From contig JAEEGQ010000075.1 of the NCBI GenBank assembly GCA_016280395.1, positions 24,276 to 88,275 of the forward strand: a stretch of DNA of 64,000 bases. Direction: 5' to 3'. A model generated the notes under the pieces. It was not told where the DNA came from, made no database searches, and saw nothing but the letters and a program-made list of their open reading frames with translations. The stretch's first letter is position 1. Every line of letters begins with the position of its first letter. Positions 54,290 through 63,878 of the stretch are shown here, in pieces. Made by a program: the position numbers and the translations under genes. The stretch comes from Lachnospiraceae bacterium (GTDB lineage Bacteria; Bacillota; Clostridia; Lachnospirales; Lachnospiraceae).

Positions 54290-55726
54290 TCAGTCCTTTC
54301 CCGCAAGGTACCTTGCCACGCAAACGCCGCTTGCGGACGCATGTGACAGCGAATGCGTAACGCCGCTGCAGTCGCCTATTACGAAAAGCCCCTTGTGGCA
54401 GGTCTCAAGATGTTCGTCTATCTCGACCTCCATGTTGTAGAACTTGACCTCAACTCCGTAGAGCAGGGTATCGTCGTTTGCAGTACCGGGTGCGATTTTG
54501 TCAAGGGCGTAGATCATCTCGATTATGCCGTCAAGGATGCGCTTTGGCATTACAAGCGACAGGTCGCCGGGCGTTGCCGCAAGCGTAGGTGTAACGAAAT
54601 TCTCGTGGATGCGCTTTACGGTACTCCTTCGCCCGCGGATAAGATCTCCGAAGCGCTGCACGATAACTCCGCCGCCAAGCATGTTAGAAAGCCTTGCGAT
54701 GGATTCGCCGTAGCCGTTGCTGTCCTTGAACGGCTCCGAGAAGTGCTTTGCAACGAGCAGTGCAAAATTCGTATTCGGTGTGTGTTTCTTAGGATCCTCG
54801 TAGCTGTGGCCGTTTACGGTCACGATACCGTTTGTGTTCTCGTTTACGACCGCACCCTTCGGGTTCATGCAGAAAGTACGCACAAGATCTTCAAATTTCG
54901 CGGTCCTGTAAACGATCTTGCTCTCATAGAGCTCATCGGTGATGGGTGCAAATATCTCCGCAGGCAGCTCCACGCGGACACCTATGTCGACGCGGTTCGA
55001 CTTAGTGGGGATGTTCAGCTCGTCGCAAACCTTCTCCATCCACTTGCTGCCGCTGCGCCCAGCTGAAATAACGCATTTGTCAGCGGTAAACATGCCTTTT
55101 CCGGTCACGATCTCGTACAGGTTGCCGTCACCCGTCATGCCCTTTGCTGTCACGCGTTTTTCAGAACTCCGCTTATTCTTCGTCCCGTCCTTCTTTATCT
55201 GCACGTTCTCCACCGGGCAGTTGAAGAAGAACTCCACCTTGTCCTTCAGCTCGTTATAAAGGTTCTCGAGCACGATATAGTTGATATCGGTTCCAAGATG
55301 CCTTACGCTCGCCTCAAGAAGATGCAGGCCGTTCTGCATGCAGAGGCGCTTTATCGGCGTATTTCCCGTGGAATACAGCTTTGTGCCCTTGCCGCCGTAC
55401 TTAAGGTTTATGCTGTCCACATATTCCATAAGCTCTGTGGCCTTTTCCTTGCCGATGTACTCATGCAGCGTGCCGCCGAAATTGTTGGTGATGTTATATT
55501 TGCCGTCCGAGAACGCACCTGCGCCCCCAAATCCGTTCATAATGGCACAGGTCTTACACTTTATGCAGTTCTTGACCTTAACGCCGTCTATGGGGCATTT
55601 ACGCTTTTCCAAGGGGTTTCCGCTCTCAAAGACCGCGATCTTTAATCCCTTCTTAAGTTTCGTAAGCTCGTATGCCGTAAAAATGCCGCCGGGGCCCGCC
55701 CCGATGATCGCCACATCATAATCCAT
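54290..55726 (-). CDS. FAD-dependent dehydrogenase (COG2509-like)
   Basis: I chose ATG 55726 (MDYDVAIIGAG) behind GGAGGAG. The 478-residue protein has the dinucleotide motif VAIIGAGPGGIFTAYEL, a cysteine-rich insert CPIDGVKVKNCIKCKTC (near residues 48-64), FGGAGAFSDGKYNIT, an internal CVISAGRSGSKW and the C-terminal FAD motif LFVIGDCSGVTHSLSHASAS. The order fits the uncharacterised FAD-dependent dehydrogenases of COG2509. Substrate is unknown. It precedes the aldolase on the same strand. Confidence 0.85.
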   Translation of the reverse strand: MDYDVAIIGAGPGGIFTAYELTKLKKGLKIAVFESGNPLEKRKCPIDGVKVKNCIKCKTCAIMNGFGGAGAFSDGKYNITNNFGGTLHEYIGKEKATELMEYVDSINLKYGGKGTKLYSTGNTPIKRLCMQNGLHLLEASVRHLGTDINYIVLENLYNELKDKVEFFFNCPVENVQIKKDGTKNKRSSEKRVTAKGMTGDGNLYEIVTGKGMFTADKCVISAGRSGSKWMEKVCDELNIPTKSNRVDIGVRVELPAEIFAPITDELYESKIVYRTAKFEDLVRTFCMNPKGAVVNENTNGIVTVNGHSYEDPKKHTPNTNFALLVAKHFSEPFKDSNGYGESIARLSNMLGGGVIVQRFGDLIRGRRSTVKRIHENFVTPTLAATPGDLSLVMPKRILDGIIEMIYALDKIAPGTANDDTLLYGVEVKFYNMEVEIDEHLETCHKGLFVIGDCSGVTHSLSHASASGVCVARYLAGKD

Positions 55727-55801
55727 ACTGTTTTCTCCTCCGTAAGGCCCGTCCAAAGGGCCCGTTATCTGTATTTTTAAAACTGTGCCGGCCAGCCGGC
55801 A

Positions 55802-57163
55802 TCATGCGAAAATATCTTCCAAAGTCCTGATCCTTTTCTCCGCCGCGGATGTCACGACAACCCTGTCGCCTGCTTCAAGGCGTGAGCTTCCGCCCGGGAT
55901 CTTAAGCTTCCCGTCGCGGATTATCCCGGATATGATAACGCCCTTCTTCAGCCTGAAAGACTTATCCGAGAACGGCACGCCGACAAGCAGTGTGTCCGAC
56001 TTTACGGTAAACTCCGTCACCTCTGCCCTGCCGTCTGCCACAAAATAGCACATTCCGTCCTGGCTCGCAGTATTCCCGCCGTTGCGGATGAAATGCAGCA
56101 GCTTCCTTATCGTCAGCTCTGTGGGCGATGCCGTGATATCGATGTTTACCTTATGCAAAAGCCGCACATGGCTTAAACGGTCGACCCGCGTGATAACAGA
56201 CGGGATCTGCTTTGACCACGCGTACATGCTGATGACGAGGTTCGTCTCGTCACTGTCTGTAAGCGAGATCAGCGCGCCGGCCTTGTCTATATGCTCCTCG
56301 TCGAGCACCGATGTTATCTCGCCCTCTGAGTAAGCCACATGGACCGTCGGGAACTTCTCCATCAGCGCGCGGCACCTCTCAAGGCTGCTCTCAAGGATGG
56401 TAAGCTGCCTGCCCTCGTCAACAAGGCGTTTTGCAAGATATTCTCCGGAGATCCCGCAGCCTACCATAACGATCCTGTCTGTCTTCGCCCTGTTCACGCC
56501 AAGCGCATGCAGCGTTTCCTCAAGCGTCTCGCCGGAAGCTGTGATCGTCAGGCTGTCACCTACCTGCAGCACAAAGGAGCCGTCCGGGATAGTGATCTTC
56601 CCGTCCCTTGTGACCGTTCCGACAAGCATGTCCTTGCAGATCTCGCTGCGCACCGCTGAAAGCTTCATCCCGGCAAGCGGCGAGCCTCTTAAGACCGAAA
56701 GGTCTATGACCATGACCTCGTTCCCGAAAAGCCCTTCATGCTTGATATAGCCCGGAAGGCCGATATTCCTGTATATTTCCTCCGCAAGGTCCACCCTTGG
56801 GCAGACAATGCAGTCGATGTCATATTCTTTTTTGATGGCGTCCGTTTCAGCCGCAAGGTCCGAAAGCTGCAGACGCGCCGCAGTCCGCAGGGCGCCGGCA
56901 CTCTTTGCCTGCATGCAGCTTAGAAGGTTTGTCTCGTCCCAAGGTGTTAACGCAACAAAGATGTCCGCGCTGTCAACACCCGCAGAAAGCAGGGTCTGGC
57001 GCGAAGCCGCGCTGCCGTTCACCCCGTTCACGTTGAACTTGTCCGTGACCCACTCAAGCTGCTCGGGATCGCTGTCTATTACGGTAATGTCGTCTCCGTC
57101 ATTTGCAAGACGTCTTATAAGCTCTGTTCCGGCTTCGCCGACGCCGGCAATCACTATCTTCAT
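55802..57163 (-). CDS. trkA: Trk potassium uptake regulator TrkA
   Basis: The 453-residue cytoplasmic protein has two RCK modules: the first NAD-binding site is IVIAGVGEAGTELIRRLAND, the second VMVGCGISGEYLAKRLVDEG (near 235), each followed by a TrkA-C domain (SLTITASGETLEE; DRVVVTSAAEKR). It gates a TrkH/TrkG K+ channel, which is not in the window. It follows a Na+/H+ antiporter gene. Confidence 0.95.
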   Translation of the reverse strand: MKIVIAGVGEAGTELIRRLANDGDDITVIDSDPEQLEWVTDKFNVNGVNGSAASRQTLLSAGVDSADIFVALTPWDETNLLSCMQAKSAGALRTAARLQLSDLAAETDAIKKEYDIDCIVCPRVDLAEEIYRNIGLPGYIKHEGLFGNEVMVIDLSVLRGSPLAGMKLSAVRSEICKDMLVGTVTRDGKITIPDGSFVLQVGDSLTITASGETLEETLHALGVNRAKTDRIVMVGCGISGEYLAKRLVDEGRQLTILESSLERCRALMEKFPTVHVAYSEGEITSVLDEEHIDKAGALISLTDSDETNLVISMYAWSKQIPSVITRVDRLSHVRLLHKVNIDITASPTELTIRKLLHFIRNGGNTASQDGMCYFVADGRAEVTEFTVKSDTLLVGVPFSDKSFRLKKGVIISGIIRDGKLKIPGGSSRLEAGDRVVVTSAAEKRIRTLEDIFA

Positions 57164-57264
57164 AATCCCTCCAGATACATTTCTCCTGATTCCTTAAGGC
57201 ATTTGCTCTGTTCCTTTAAGATCCCTTACTCCGTAAGGTCTTACACTGTTCCTGTTAAGATCCC

Positions 57265-58566
57265 TTACTCTGCGCTTCTGTTCTTTGCCCTCTGCTCCGC
57301 GTACCGTTTTGTCTTGTGTTTTTCAAGTCCAAGGTACACCTTTCCGACTGTAAGGCCCTGTACGAGCACCGTAAAGAAGATCGTCACATAGGTCACGTTG
57401 ATGAAGATATCGTAGATATCGGGCGAAAGGTACTCCGCGGTACCAACGGCAAGCGCAAGGGAAAGGCCTCCCTTTAACGCCGACCAGGTCATAAGTGTCA
57501 CAAACTCGAAAAGGTTGTAATTCCCGGGGATCCTGCGTCCCGTAAGCAGCGTGCTGACAAGCACTCCGACGGCTCTTGAGGCCACAAGGATGATTATCGC
57601 GGGGAAGATCACGTACCAGTAGCGCGAGATCTTAAGCCCGAGTGCCACAAGGCCGATCATCACGAAAAGCACGGCATTTAAGATGCTTTCGAGGATCTCC
57701 CAGAAATCGCGGTAATAGTCCTTCGGATCCGTTACTGCCACTCTCCGCTCCATCTTGTCCATGCGGTAGGAGAAAAACATGCCGCATACCACAGAAGCGA
57801 TAACGCCCGAAAACCCGAGGTGTTCGCAGATAACGTAAACAAGCGCAACGTCGAGCAGCGAGATCAGGATATACCTGATCGGGTCCGCAGTAAGCTCAAG
57901 GAGCTTGAAAAGCAGGAAGGACACCACAAGCGCCACTGCCACAGCTCCGACTATCTCCTTTAACATCAGCACAAGGAAATTGCTCTCTCCGCTGTGGACG
58001 ATAAGCGAGCGCACGAAGATGAACAGCGTGACGCCGGTGCCGTCATTGAACAGCGACTCGTTTTCGATAACGGAGCAGACATTCTTTGAAAGGCCTATCT
58101 TGTTGAGAATGCCCGTGGCAGCGATGGGGTCTGTGGGGCTTACCACGCACCCGAGCAGTATGCACATCCAGATATCGATGGGGATTCCGAACACCAGCGC
58201 AACCAGGTAGAAAAGGCCTCCGTAAAGGAAGGAAGAAAGTACTGTCGTAAGCAGCGCGAGCAGGCAGATCGGGCGGAGATTCTGGCGGAATTTGCCCATG
58301 TTTACTTTGCTTGCTCCTGCAAAGAGCATGAAACAGAGCACTCCGTCGAGCAGATACTCCTTGAACTCAAAGGCTGCAAGCTTCGAGACCGCATCGGAAA
58401 AGGCTTCCGACGGGATAAGGAACTTGAGTGCCACAAGCACAAGCGCTATCACCACCGAAAACATCAGCAGCGCAATATCGCTCTGCAGGTGAAATACCCG
58501 CTCGTTAAGGATGCCGATGCAGACTATCAGCGCAAATATGATTATGAGATATTGTAACAGAATCAT
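57265..58566 (-). CDS. CPA1-type sodium/proton antiporter
   Basis: The 433-residue protein has about 12 membrane segments. The conserved CPA1 ion-binding motif GCVVSPTDPIAATGIL and ENESLFNDGTGVTLFIFV are present, followed by a central WSALKGGLSLALA segment and a short charged tail (KHKTKRYAEQRAKNRSAE). It should exchange Na+ or K+ for protons. Pairing with trkA suggests a pH and K+ homeostasis unit. Between the two genes, about 100 bases carry the repeat TTAAGATCCCTTACTC twice. Confidence 0.93.
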   Translation of the reverse strand: MILLQYLIIIFALIVCIGILNERVFHLQSDIALLMFSVVIALVLVALKFLIPSEAFSDAVSKLAAFEFKEYLLDGVLCFMLFAGASKVNMGKFRQNLRPICLLALLTTVLSSFLYGGLFYLVALVFGIPIDIWMCILLGCVVSPTDPIAATGILNKIGLSKNVCSVIENESLFNDGTGVTLFIFVRSLIVHSGESNFLVLMLKEIVGAVAVALVVSFLLFKLLELTADPIRYILISLLDVALVYVICEHLGFSGVIASVVCGMFFSYRMDKMERRVAVTDPKDYYRDFWEILESILNAVLFVMIGLVALGLKISRYWYVIFPAIIILVASRAVGVLVSTLLTGRRIPGNYNLFEFVTLMTWSALKGGLSLALAVGTAEYLSPDIYDIFINVTYVTIFFTVLVQGLTVGKVYLGLEKHKTKRYAEQRAKNRSAE

Positions 58567-58684
58567 GTGAATTCACGGTCCTATGTGTTTTCTCGATATT
58601 TATGGTCTTTGGGTCGATATGTTTGTATGATCAATGATCGGTACGCCTGTACGGCTTTGTGTCGATGTGCCTGAAGGCTTTGGA

Positions 58685-59194
58685 TCAATACACTTCGACC
58701 TGGCAGGCCTTCATGGTCGCAAGCGCCGCTTCATGGCTTTCGCGCGTAACTCCGGCACAGCAGCGTCTGTCCACACGGACAACAGCCTCAGGATACACAG
58801 CCTTTAAGATGAGCGCGTTGGAAACCACGCAGATATCGGTGCAAAGCCCGATAACCTCAAACACATCCGAAGGGTATTCGCTCCAGCCCGTAAAGCCGAA
58901 CGCGGGCTTGTCTATGATGACAGCCCCGTCGGTGTCAAGCACCGAGCTTATCTCCCACCCGTGGGTCCCCTCTATGCAGTGTTCAACAGGGAGATAGCTG
59001 CCTTCGCGTGTCGAAAGATAACCGGCATGGTGGGTATCCCTCGTAAAGATGATGCGGTACCCCTCTTTCCGGCAGCTTTCGATCTTCTCGCGTACTGCCG
59101 GCACGATGGCCTCTGCATCCTTTGAACCGAGACTCCCATCGATAAAATCGTACTGCATGTCGATGACTACAAGTGTTTTTGCGACTTTTTCCAT
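58685..59194 (-). CDS. Isochorismatase-like cysteine hydrolase
   Basis: I chose ATG 59194 (MEKVAKTLVVIDMQYDF) with AAAGGAA upstream; the frame extends 34 codons further without a signal. The 169-residue protein has the Asp of VVIDMQYDFIDGSLG, a FTRDTHHAGY segment with metal-binding-type His, HCIEGTHGW and the catalytic Cys in LCTDICVVSNALILK. The metal-binding His residues resemble nicotinamidases, so nicotinamide deamidation is possible. It is a single gene. Confidence 0.88.
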   Translation of the reverse strand: MEKVAKTLVVIDMQYDFIDGSLGSKDAEAIVPAVREKIESCRKEGYRIIFTRDTHHAGYLSTREGSYLPVEHCIEGTHGWEISSVLDTDGAVIIDKPAFGFTGWSEYPSDVFEVIGLCTDICVVSNALILKAVYPEAVVRVDRRCCAGVTRESHEAALATMKACQVEVY

Positions 59195-59421
59195 GACTGT
59201 TGTTCCTTTCTTTACGCGTGACCGGTCTTTGTAATGCTGACAGCCCAAAGCGGGCCGTTTTGAACCTTCGGTCTTCGTTTTGCGGACATTTCCCAAGCGG
59301 CCGGTTTTGACCCACCGCTCTTTATTTTAGCATATAATCGTACACATTACAAGGACGACAGCTTCACAGGGCAGATTGACACGGGTTCCCATAAAATGGT
59401 TCGAATAAAAACGTTTTCTAC

Positions 59422-59451
59422 TTGTCCCGGCAAGCATTCCCCCTGTATAAT
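59422..59451 (+). promoter_or_regulatory. Promoter of the GH5 gene
   Basis: TTGTCC (59422-59427) and TATAAT (59446-59451), 18 bases apart, 58 bases before the ATG at 59509. Confidence 0.6.
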
Positions 59452-59508
59452 GATCGTTGCGGAAAAGATATTTCCGCGCGTATTATTGTTTTTTTGAAAG
59501 GGGTTTTT

Positions 59509-60951
59509 ATGAAGAACAGGTTTTTAAGCCTTTTGGCAGGCATTATCCTGCTTTTGGGGCTTATATCCGGGTGTGAAAACGTTTCAAAACAGCCTGAAAG
59601 CACACCCACCGTTACGCCGTCTCCTACGGAAGCGGCAACTCCAACGCCCACGCAGGGCGTTTTCCGCGTCGGAGGAACCGTACCCTCCGCATTTGATCAC
59701 TATGGCGAGACCGAAGAGGAAAACTATATGGAACGTGACTTTGCCATCTCCGAAAAGCCTTTCTTAAAGGCTTCCGGAAAGGTCCTTCGCGACGATTCCG
59801 GGAACGGCGCTCTTGTGCAGCTTAAAGGCACAAACGTTGGCGGTTATCTCCTGCAGGAATTCTGGATGACCGTTGGCGAATACACCGAAAATGTTACCGC
59901 GGAGGAAGATGTTTACCGCGTGCTTACCGAGCGTTTCGGCAGAGAAGAGGCCATGCGCCTTATAAAACTGTACCAGGAAAACTTCTTTGCCGAGGCCGAC
60001 TTTGACTATTGCCGCGAGCTTGGCATGAACTGCCTGCGTCTGCCCTTCTGGTACCGCAACATCGTTGACGAGAACGGCGAACCTTATGAAGACTGGTTCG
60101 AACTGTTCGATTGGTTTGTGGAAAATGCGGGCAAGCGCGGCATCTATGTCATCCTCGACTTCCACGGCGCGCCCGGCTCGCAGAACGGCAGCGACCATTC
60201 CGGCAAGGACGGGCATGACGAAAAGATGGCTGCTTCAGAGTTTTTCTTTGGTGAAGAGGCTGTTGTGAAGGCCAATCAGGAGCTGTTTTATAAGATCTGG
60301 GAGGTTATAGCGGAGCATTTTAACGGCAACCCGTGGGTTGCAGGCTACGACCTTCTGAATGAGCCCTACTGTACCTTCCGCTACAACACAGGCCTTCCGG
60401 ACACAGAGCTTCATGATATGCTCTGGACCGTTTATGATGAAGCCTACAAGCGCATCCGCGCTATAGACCCGGACCACGTTGTTATCATGGAGGCTGTCTG
60501 GAATGCGCAGGATCTGCCAAATCCCGATAAATACGGCTGGGAGAATGTCATGTATCAGTACCATACCTATATGTACGACGATTATGACAACTCAAAAGGC
60601 AAGCAGATATCCAATCTCCGCACCCGTGTCAACAACACCGTGAACGCAAAATACAACGTGCCGAGCATCCTCGGCGAATTTGCGCTCTTCAACGCTCTTT
60701 CCGCCTGGGATACAGGCGTGAAGCTCGTTAACAGCTCGGGACACAGCTGGACCACATGGACCTACAAGACCATTGCAAGCTGCGGGAACTGGGGCTTAAA
60801 GCACACAAAGAACTACAATCTGAACCTTGAAAAGGCGACTCTCGAGCAGATAGAGAACGCCTGGACAAAGGTAAGCGAAGCCACCAACAACACAGGCCTT
60901 GCAAAGATCCTGTCGAAATACTTTAAGCAGGAATATATAGAGATGAAATAA
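59509..60951 (+). CDS. Family 5 glycoside hydrolase lipoprotein
   Basis: I chose ATG 59509 (MKNRFLSLLAG) with GAAAGGGG upstream; the frame is open further upstream without support. The 480-residue product has lipobox GLISGC, a Ser/Thr/Pro stalk, and a GH5 barrel: LKGTNVGGYLLQEFW, LRLPFWYRNIV, YVILDFHGAPGS, the acid/base in YDLLNEPY (Glu285), YQYHTYMYDDYDNS and the nucleophile in SILGEFALF (Glu390). It should cut beta-glucan or mannan-like chains outside the cell. It is monocistronic with its own terminator. Confidence 0.95.
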   Translation: MKNRFLSLLAGIILLLGLISGCENVSKQPESTPTVTPSPTEAATPTPTQGVFRVGGTVPSAFDHYGETEEENYMERDFAISEKPFLKASGKVLRDDSGNGALVQLKGTNVGGYLLQEFWMTVGEYTENVTAEEDVYRVLTERFGREEAMRLIKLYQENFFAEADFDYCRELGMNCLRLPFWYRNIVDENGEPYEDWFELFDWFVENAGKRGIYVILDFHGAPGSQNGSDHSGKDGHDEKMAASEFFFGEEAVVKANQELFYKIWEVIAEHFNGNPWVAGYDLLNEPYCTFRYNTGLPDTELHDMLWTVYDEAYKRIRAIDPDHVVIMEAVWNAQDLPNPDKYGWENVMYQYHTYMYDDYDNSKGKQISNLRTRVNNTVNAKYNVPSILGEFALFNALSAWDTGVKLVNSSGHSWTTWTYKTIASCGNWGLKHTKNYNLNLEKATLEQIENAWTKVSEATNNTGLAKILSKYFKQEYIEMK

Positions 60952-60955
60952 AATT

Positions 60956-60986
60956 AAAGTCCGGATGCAAATATCCGGACTTTTTC
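60956..60986 (+). terminator. Intrinsic terminator of the GH5 gene
   Basis: AAAGTCCGGAT (60956-60966) pairs with ATCCGGACTTT (60973-60983), followed by TTC; also usable by the convergent gene. Confidence 0.9.
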
Positions 60987-61012
60987 TTCTAAAAAACTTT
61001 GTATGCTGCCGC

Positions 61013-61840
61013 TCATTGCAGGTACATATAGTACTTTACCGCAAGCACAGCCTCGTCGGCTTCTTTTTCTGAATACATAATACTTGACAGCGGGTTCTGG
61101 TTGAAAACAACCTCGATCCCGAAAGGAACATGGTATAACTTATTTATCACAGCCTTTGCCTCAGCAGCTGTGAGGCGGTATTTGGGAATATAAAGCAGAG
61201 TACCCGAAGGAACCTCTTCGGGCGATATAAAGCTGAACTTGCCTAAACTGTCATACATGAGAACCGGCATATTATCGTGATCATACGCGAAAGCCTCGGG
61301 ATGAGCGGCCTTCAGTGCCTCCGTATCCACTTTTTCGTAATCCGAGGGATCACCAAGGGCTTTGTAAAGCGGGAGTTCCTCAAAAAGGCTGCAAAAAGCC
61401 CCCTGCACTGCTCCGCTGAATTCGCTGTAACCGGCGGGATATCTCATATATCCGTGGGCGCTGATGCTCCCTTTGTCGCCGTAGCTTGCCGAGAACCCGA
61501 AGCTGTCGCCGTCCAGCACATTTTTCGCGGAGCGGCTGAAACCGTCCCACTTTGCGATCCTTTGCTCCGTCATTATACCGGCAAGCTTATCGGCAAAAGC
61601 CTTGTCGGTTTTGATCTCAAGCGCCATCTTATCAGATATCATGTTGGGCTTGTACTTTGCGATATACTCGCCGTCCCGTACCGACAGTTCATATACGACA
61701 TTGGAATACATCATATTCCCCATCGAATACGAAAAACGAAATTTCGTCAGATCTGTGATAGTTTTATTCTTACCGCAACCGGTAAACAGTGAAAGAAACA
61801 TGAGTAACCCTCCGATAAACAGAAACTGCTTTTTCCTCAC
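61013..61840 (-). CDS. Hypothetical lipoprotein
   Basis: The 275-residue product starts at GTG behind GGAGG and has lipobox SLFTGC (Cys near 22). The mature part (FRFSYSMGNMMYSNVVYELS; EQRIAKWDGFSRSAKNVLDG; VLDGDSFGFSASYGDKG) contains no domain I can name. A single-gene unit convergent with the GH5 gene. Confidence 0.8.
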   Translation of the reverse strand: MRKKQFLFIGGLLMFLSLFTGCGKNKTITDLTKFRFSYSMGNMMYSNVVYELSVRDGEYIAKYKPNMISDKMALEIKTDKAFADKLAGIMTEQRIAKWDGFSRSAKNVLDGDSFGFSASYGDKGSISAHGYMRYPAGYSEFSGAVQGAFCSLFEELPLYKALGDPSDYEKVDTEALKAAHPEAFAYDHDNMPVLMYDSLGKFSFISPEEVPSGTLLYIPKYRLTAAEAKAVINKLYHVPFGIEVVFNQNPLSSIMYSEKEADEAVLAVKYYMYLQ

Positions 61841-61940
61841 CCCCGATAACCTCCGCTCTTACTTTCAGCTTTTACATAACACAGTGTACGCTGTAATGCC
61901 GAAATTCCGCTTTGTTTTTCGACGTGCAAATGACCTTGAC

Positions 61941-62729
61941 TTACACCGCAAGCGCATCCTTTTCCAGGGCTTCTGCCCTCTTTTCAAACTCTGCCTGCGA
62001 AACACCAAGGAGTTCTGCTGCCCGGACCTTTGTTATCACGCCCTGCTCAACGAGTCTCAAATACGCCTTAAGTTCGCCTTCTGCTCTGCCTTCTGCTAAC
62101 AGCCTCTGACTGAATTCGCACATAGTCTGTAGTCCTCCTTCTGTGGTTTTCAGTTTCTTCACCTCTGCCGTCACCTCCGGAAAGTCCGGATTGTCAAACA
62201 ACGGAAGCATGAAACATGCCATAAGATCCGCAATACGCGAACCATCGTTAACCTCGGTATTGACAAAGATCTCTGTTAATCCATCCTCAAATGTCTCACC
62301 GGTCTCGTCTAAAGTCTTCTTCACGTGATATATCGTCTTATTACCCTTGAATATATCATTCTCGGAGATATAAACAACGATGACATTTTTCACATCTTTG
62401 AATAGTTCGCCCGGTTCCGAATCCTTCACAGTGATCATTGAAGCATTATACCTTGCACGCCTCTCATGATCTTCGTCCGAGCGCTGTATCTCGATATTAC
62501 AGCGGCTTCCGTTCCCAAGAATACACAGTGCGTCAAGACGAACCGACCGCCCATAAAGATTTCGGATACTGCTCTGTGGAATGACACTCTCGACCTGCAA
62601 TCCGTCATCCTCCAGAATCACACGCAGCATCTCTTCCACAGCCTTTGTACTCTCACAGAAGGCCTCGAAAAAAATGTCATCAATAAGCCTCAATTCTCTG
62701 ATCTCTGCAAGCTTTTCTTCATTTGTCAT
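61941..62729 (-). CDS. Rpn-family recombination-promoting nuclease / transposase-like PD-(D/E)XK protein
   Basis: The 262-residue protein resembles the Rpn group, formerly called putative transposases. The nuclease core shows Asp in VRLDALCIL and Glu-x-Gln in NIEIQRSDED, the PD-(D/E)XK pattern, then the typical RARYNASM segment and the C-terminal helical region with LLAEGRAEGELKAY and KVRAAELLGVSQAEFEKR. AAGGGG precedes the ATG. It has its own strong promoter. These genes act in RecA-independent recombination or phage defence; no terminal repeats make it a transposon. Confidence 0.85.
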   Translation of the reverse strand: MTNEEKLAEIRELRLIDDIFFEAFCESTKAVEEMLRVILEDDGLQVESVIPQSSIRNLYGRSVRLDALCILGNGSRCNIEIQRSDEDHERRARYNASMITVKDSEPGELFKDVKNVIVVYISENDIFKGNKTIYHVKKTLDETGETFEDGLTEIFVNTEVNDGSRIADLMACFMLPLFDNPDFPEVTAEVKKLKTTEGGLQTMCEFSQRLLAEGRAEGELKAYLRLVEQGVITKVRAAELLGVSQAEFEKRAEALEKDALAV

Positions 62730-62743
62730 GCTGTTTCCCCTTG

Positions 62744-62772
62744 ATTATATACCGTTTAAAGCCCCATGTAAA
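62744..62772 (-). promoter_or_regulatory. Promoter of the Rpn-like gene
   Basis: On the minus strand TTTACA and TATAAT are exactly 17 bases apart, close to the start at 62729. The remainder of 62773-62989 is AT-rich and contains an imperfect palindrome, TTTTTGTGGG/CCCCAAAAA (62960-62978); no gene recognised. Confidence 0.75.
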
Positions 62773-62989
62773 GCAAATAAATGCCCGTTTAATCCCACAT
62801 TGGCATTGCCTGTGAAGGGAGAATATCAGCAGCATTGCGTTCCGTCAATAGATAAACGCCGAATTCTGCATAGTGCACAAAAACGGTATCCAAATTACAA
62901 CATTATTTACAAATTTATGTATCGAAATTTTGTACATATCGATGAAAATCAAGGGGATATTTTTGTGGGCCCCAAAAATTGAAAAAATA

Positions 62990-63029
62990 TGATAAAAGCG
63001 CATCCCACACTAAAATGCAGGATACGCTT
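62990..63029 (-). terminator. Terminator of the hicAB operon
   Basis: On the minus strand AAGCGTATCC (63029-63020) pairs with GGATGCGCTT (63005-62996, one G-U pair), followed by TTATCATATTTTTT. Confidence 0.75.
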
Positions 63030-63098
63030 AAATTTTCATGCTGAAATATTCTCCGAGGTTCACACAACAACTGCGTCCTTTTCAAAGGCTTCCAGCTC

Positions 63099-63476
63099 TC
63101 ATGCCGTCTTGTTATGCTCGGCATCATTCTTCGCCAGCAGGTAAATGCAGTACTGGTTCATGCTTATTCCTTCCTTCTTTGCGTTTAGGGACAGGCTTCT
63201 GTGAAGGCTTTTGGGCATACGCAGTTTGAATTGGCCTGAATAAGAATCAAGGTCCGCCGGCTCCTGAATGCTGATTCCATCCTCCAAGGCAGCCTGCAGC
63301 CACGCCTTCTTTGCGTCTATTGCATTCCCCACTATTTCATCAAGTGTTTCCGCACATGTCAGGCATCCCGGAAGATCCGGAAAGCTCACTGTAAAACCTC
63401 CCTCGTCTGTATCCGGTATAATCTCCATTCTGTACGGAAGCGACATATAGTATTCAAGATTTTTCTTTGTTTTCAT
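63099..63476 (-). CDS. hicB: HicB-family antitoxin
   Basis: I chose ATG 63476 (MKTKKNLEYY), with GAGG upstream. The 125-residue protein has the HicB partial RNase H fold (DEGGFTVSFPDLPGCLTCAETLDEI) and a C-terminal ribbon-helix-helix-type DNA-binding part (FKLRMPKSLHRSLSLNAKKEG then ISMNQYCIYLLAK). It neutralises HicA and likely represses the operon. It overlaps hicA by 23 bases. Confidence 0.9.
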   Translation of the reverse strand: MKTKKNLEYYMSLPYRMEIIPDTDEGGFTVSFPDLPGCLTCAETLDEIVGNAIDAKKAWLQAALEDGISIQEPADLDSYSGQFKLRMPKSLHRSLSLNAKKEGISMNQYCIYLLAKNDAEHNKTA

Positions 63477-63714
63477 CCTTTTCCTCACTTTCCAGAACTT
63501 CACGAATAAGTTCCACGTAAGCCCGTTTGATCGGAGTATGCTTGGGAATAGTAATTGGATTATGTCCCGGCTTACGGAACGTAAAATGACTGCTTCCGTT
63601 CGCCGGCCCTTTCATAGTATACCCCAACGACTCCATCACTTTTTGCAATTGATCAAACCTCATATTCTTGTCTAGAGTTTTGATCCTCTGGATCAGTTTT
63701 TCAAGTTGAGACAT
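63454..63714 (-). CDS. hicA: HicA-family mRNA interferase toxin
   Basis: The 86-residue protein has the dsRNA-binding-like fold: KVMESLGYTMKGPANGSSHF, with the catalytic His in SSHFTFRKPGHN and ITIPKHTPIKRAY. It cleaves mRNA when free of HicB. Toxin first and antitoxin second is the usual HicAB order. The promoter lies 14-42 bases upstream. Confidence 0.9.
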   Translation of the reverse strand: MSQLEKLIQRIKTLDKNMRFDQLQKVMESLGYTMKGPANGSSHFTFRKPGHNPITIPKHTPIKRAYVELIREVLESEEKDENKEKS

Positions 63715-63727
63715 TTATCACCTCTAT

Positions 63728-63756
63728 ATTATACTTGATGTCATATATGGTGTCAA
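63728..63756 (-). promoter_or_regulatory. Promoter of hicAB with a possible operator
   Basis: On the minus strand TTGACA (63756-63751) and TATAAT (63733-63728) are 17 bases apart. TTGAT/ATCAA arms (63735-63760) flank the spacer and could be the HicB site. Confidence 0.8.
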
Positions 63757-63878
63757 TCAATGTTTGTTTATTCCATTTGTTCCATTAGCAAACATATTAT
63801 CATATTATTGCTATTTGTCAACATAATTTTCCAATATCCCTCCATAAAAAATGCGTACCGCTGAAATGGAATCCGAGG

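Noticed and set aside
61941..62729. Complete insertion sequence
   Set aside because: No terminal inverted repeats or target duplications were seen around the Rpn-like gene, and it has its own ordinary promoter.
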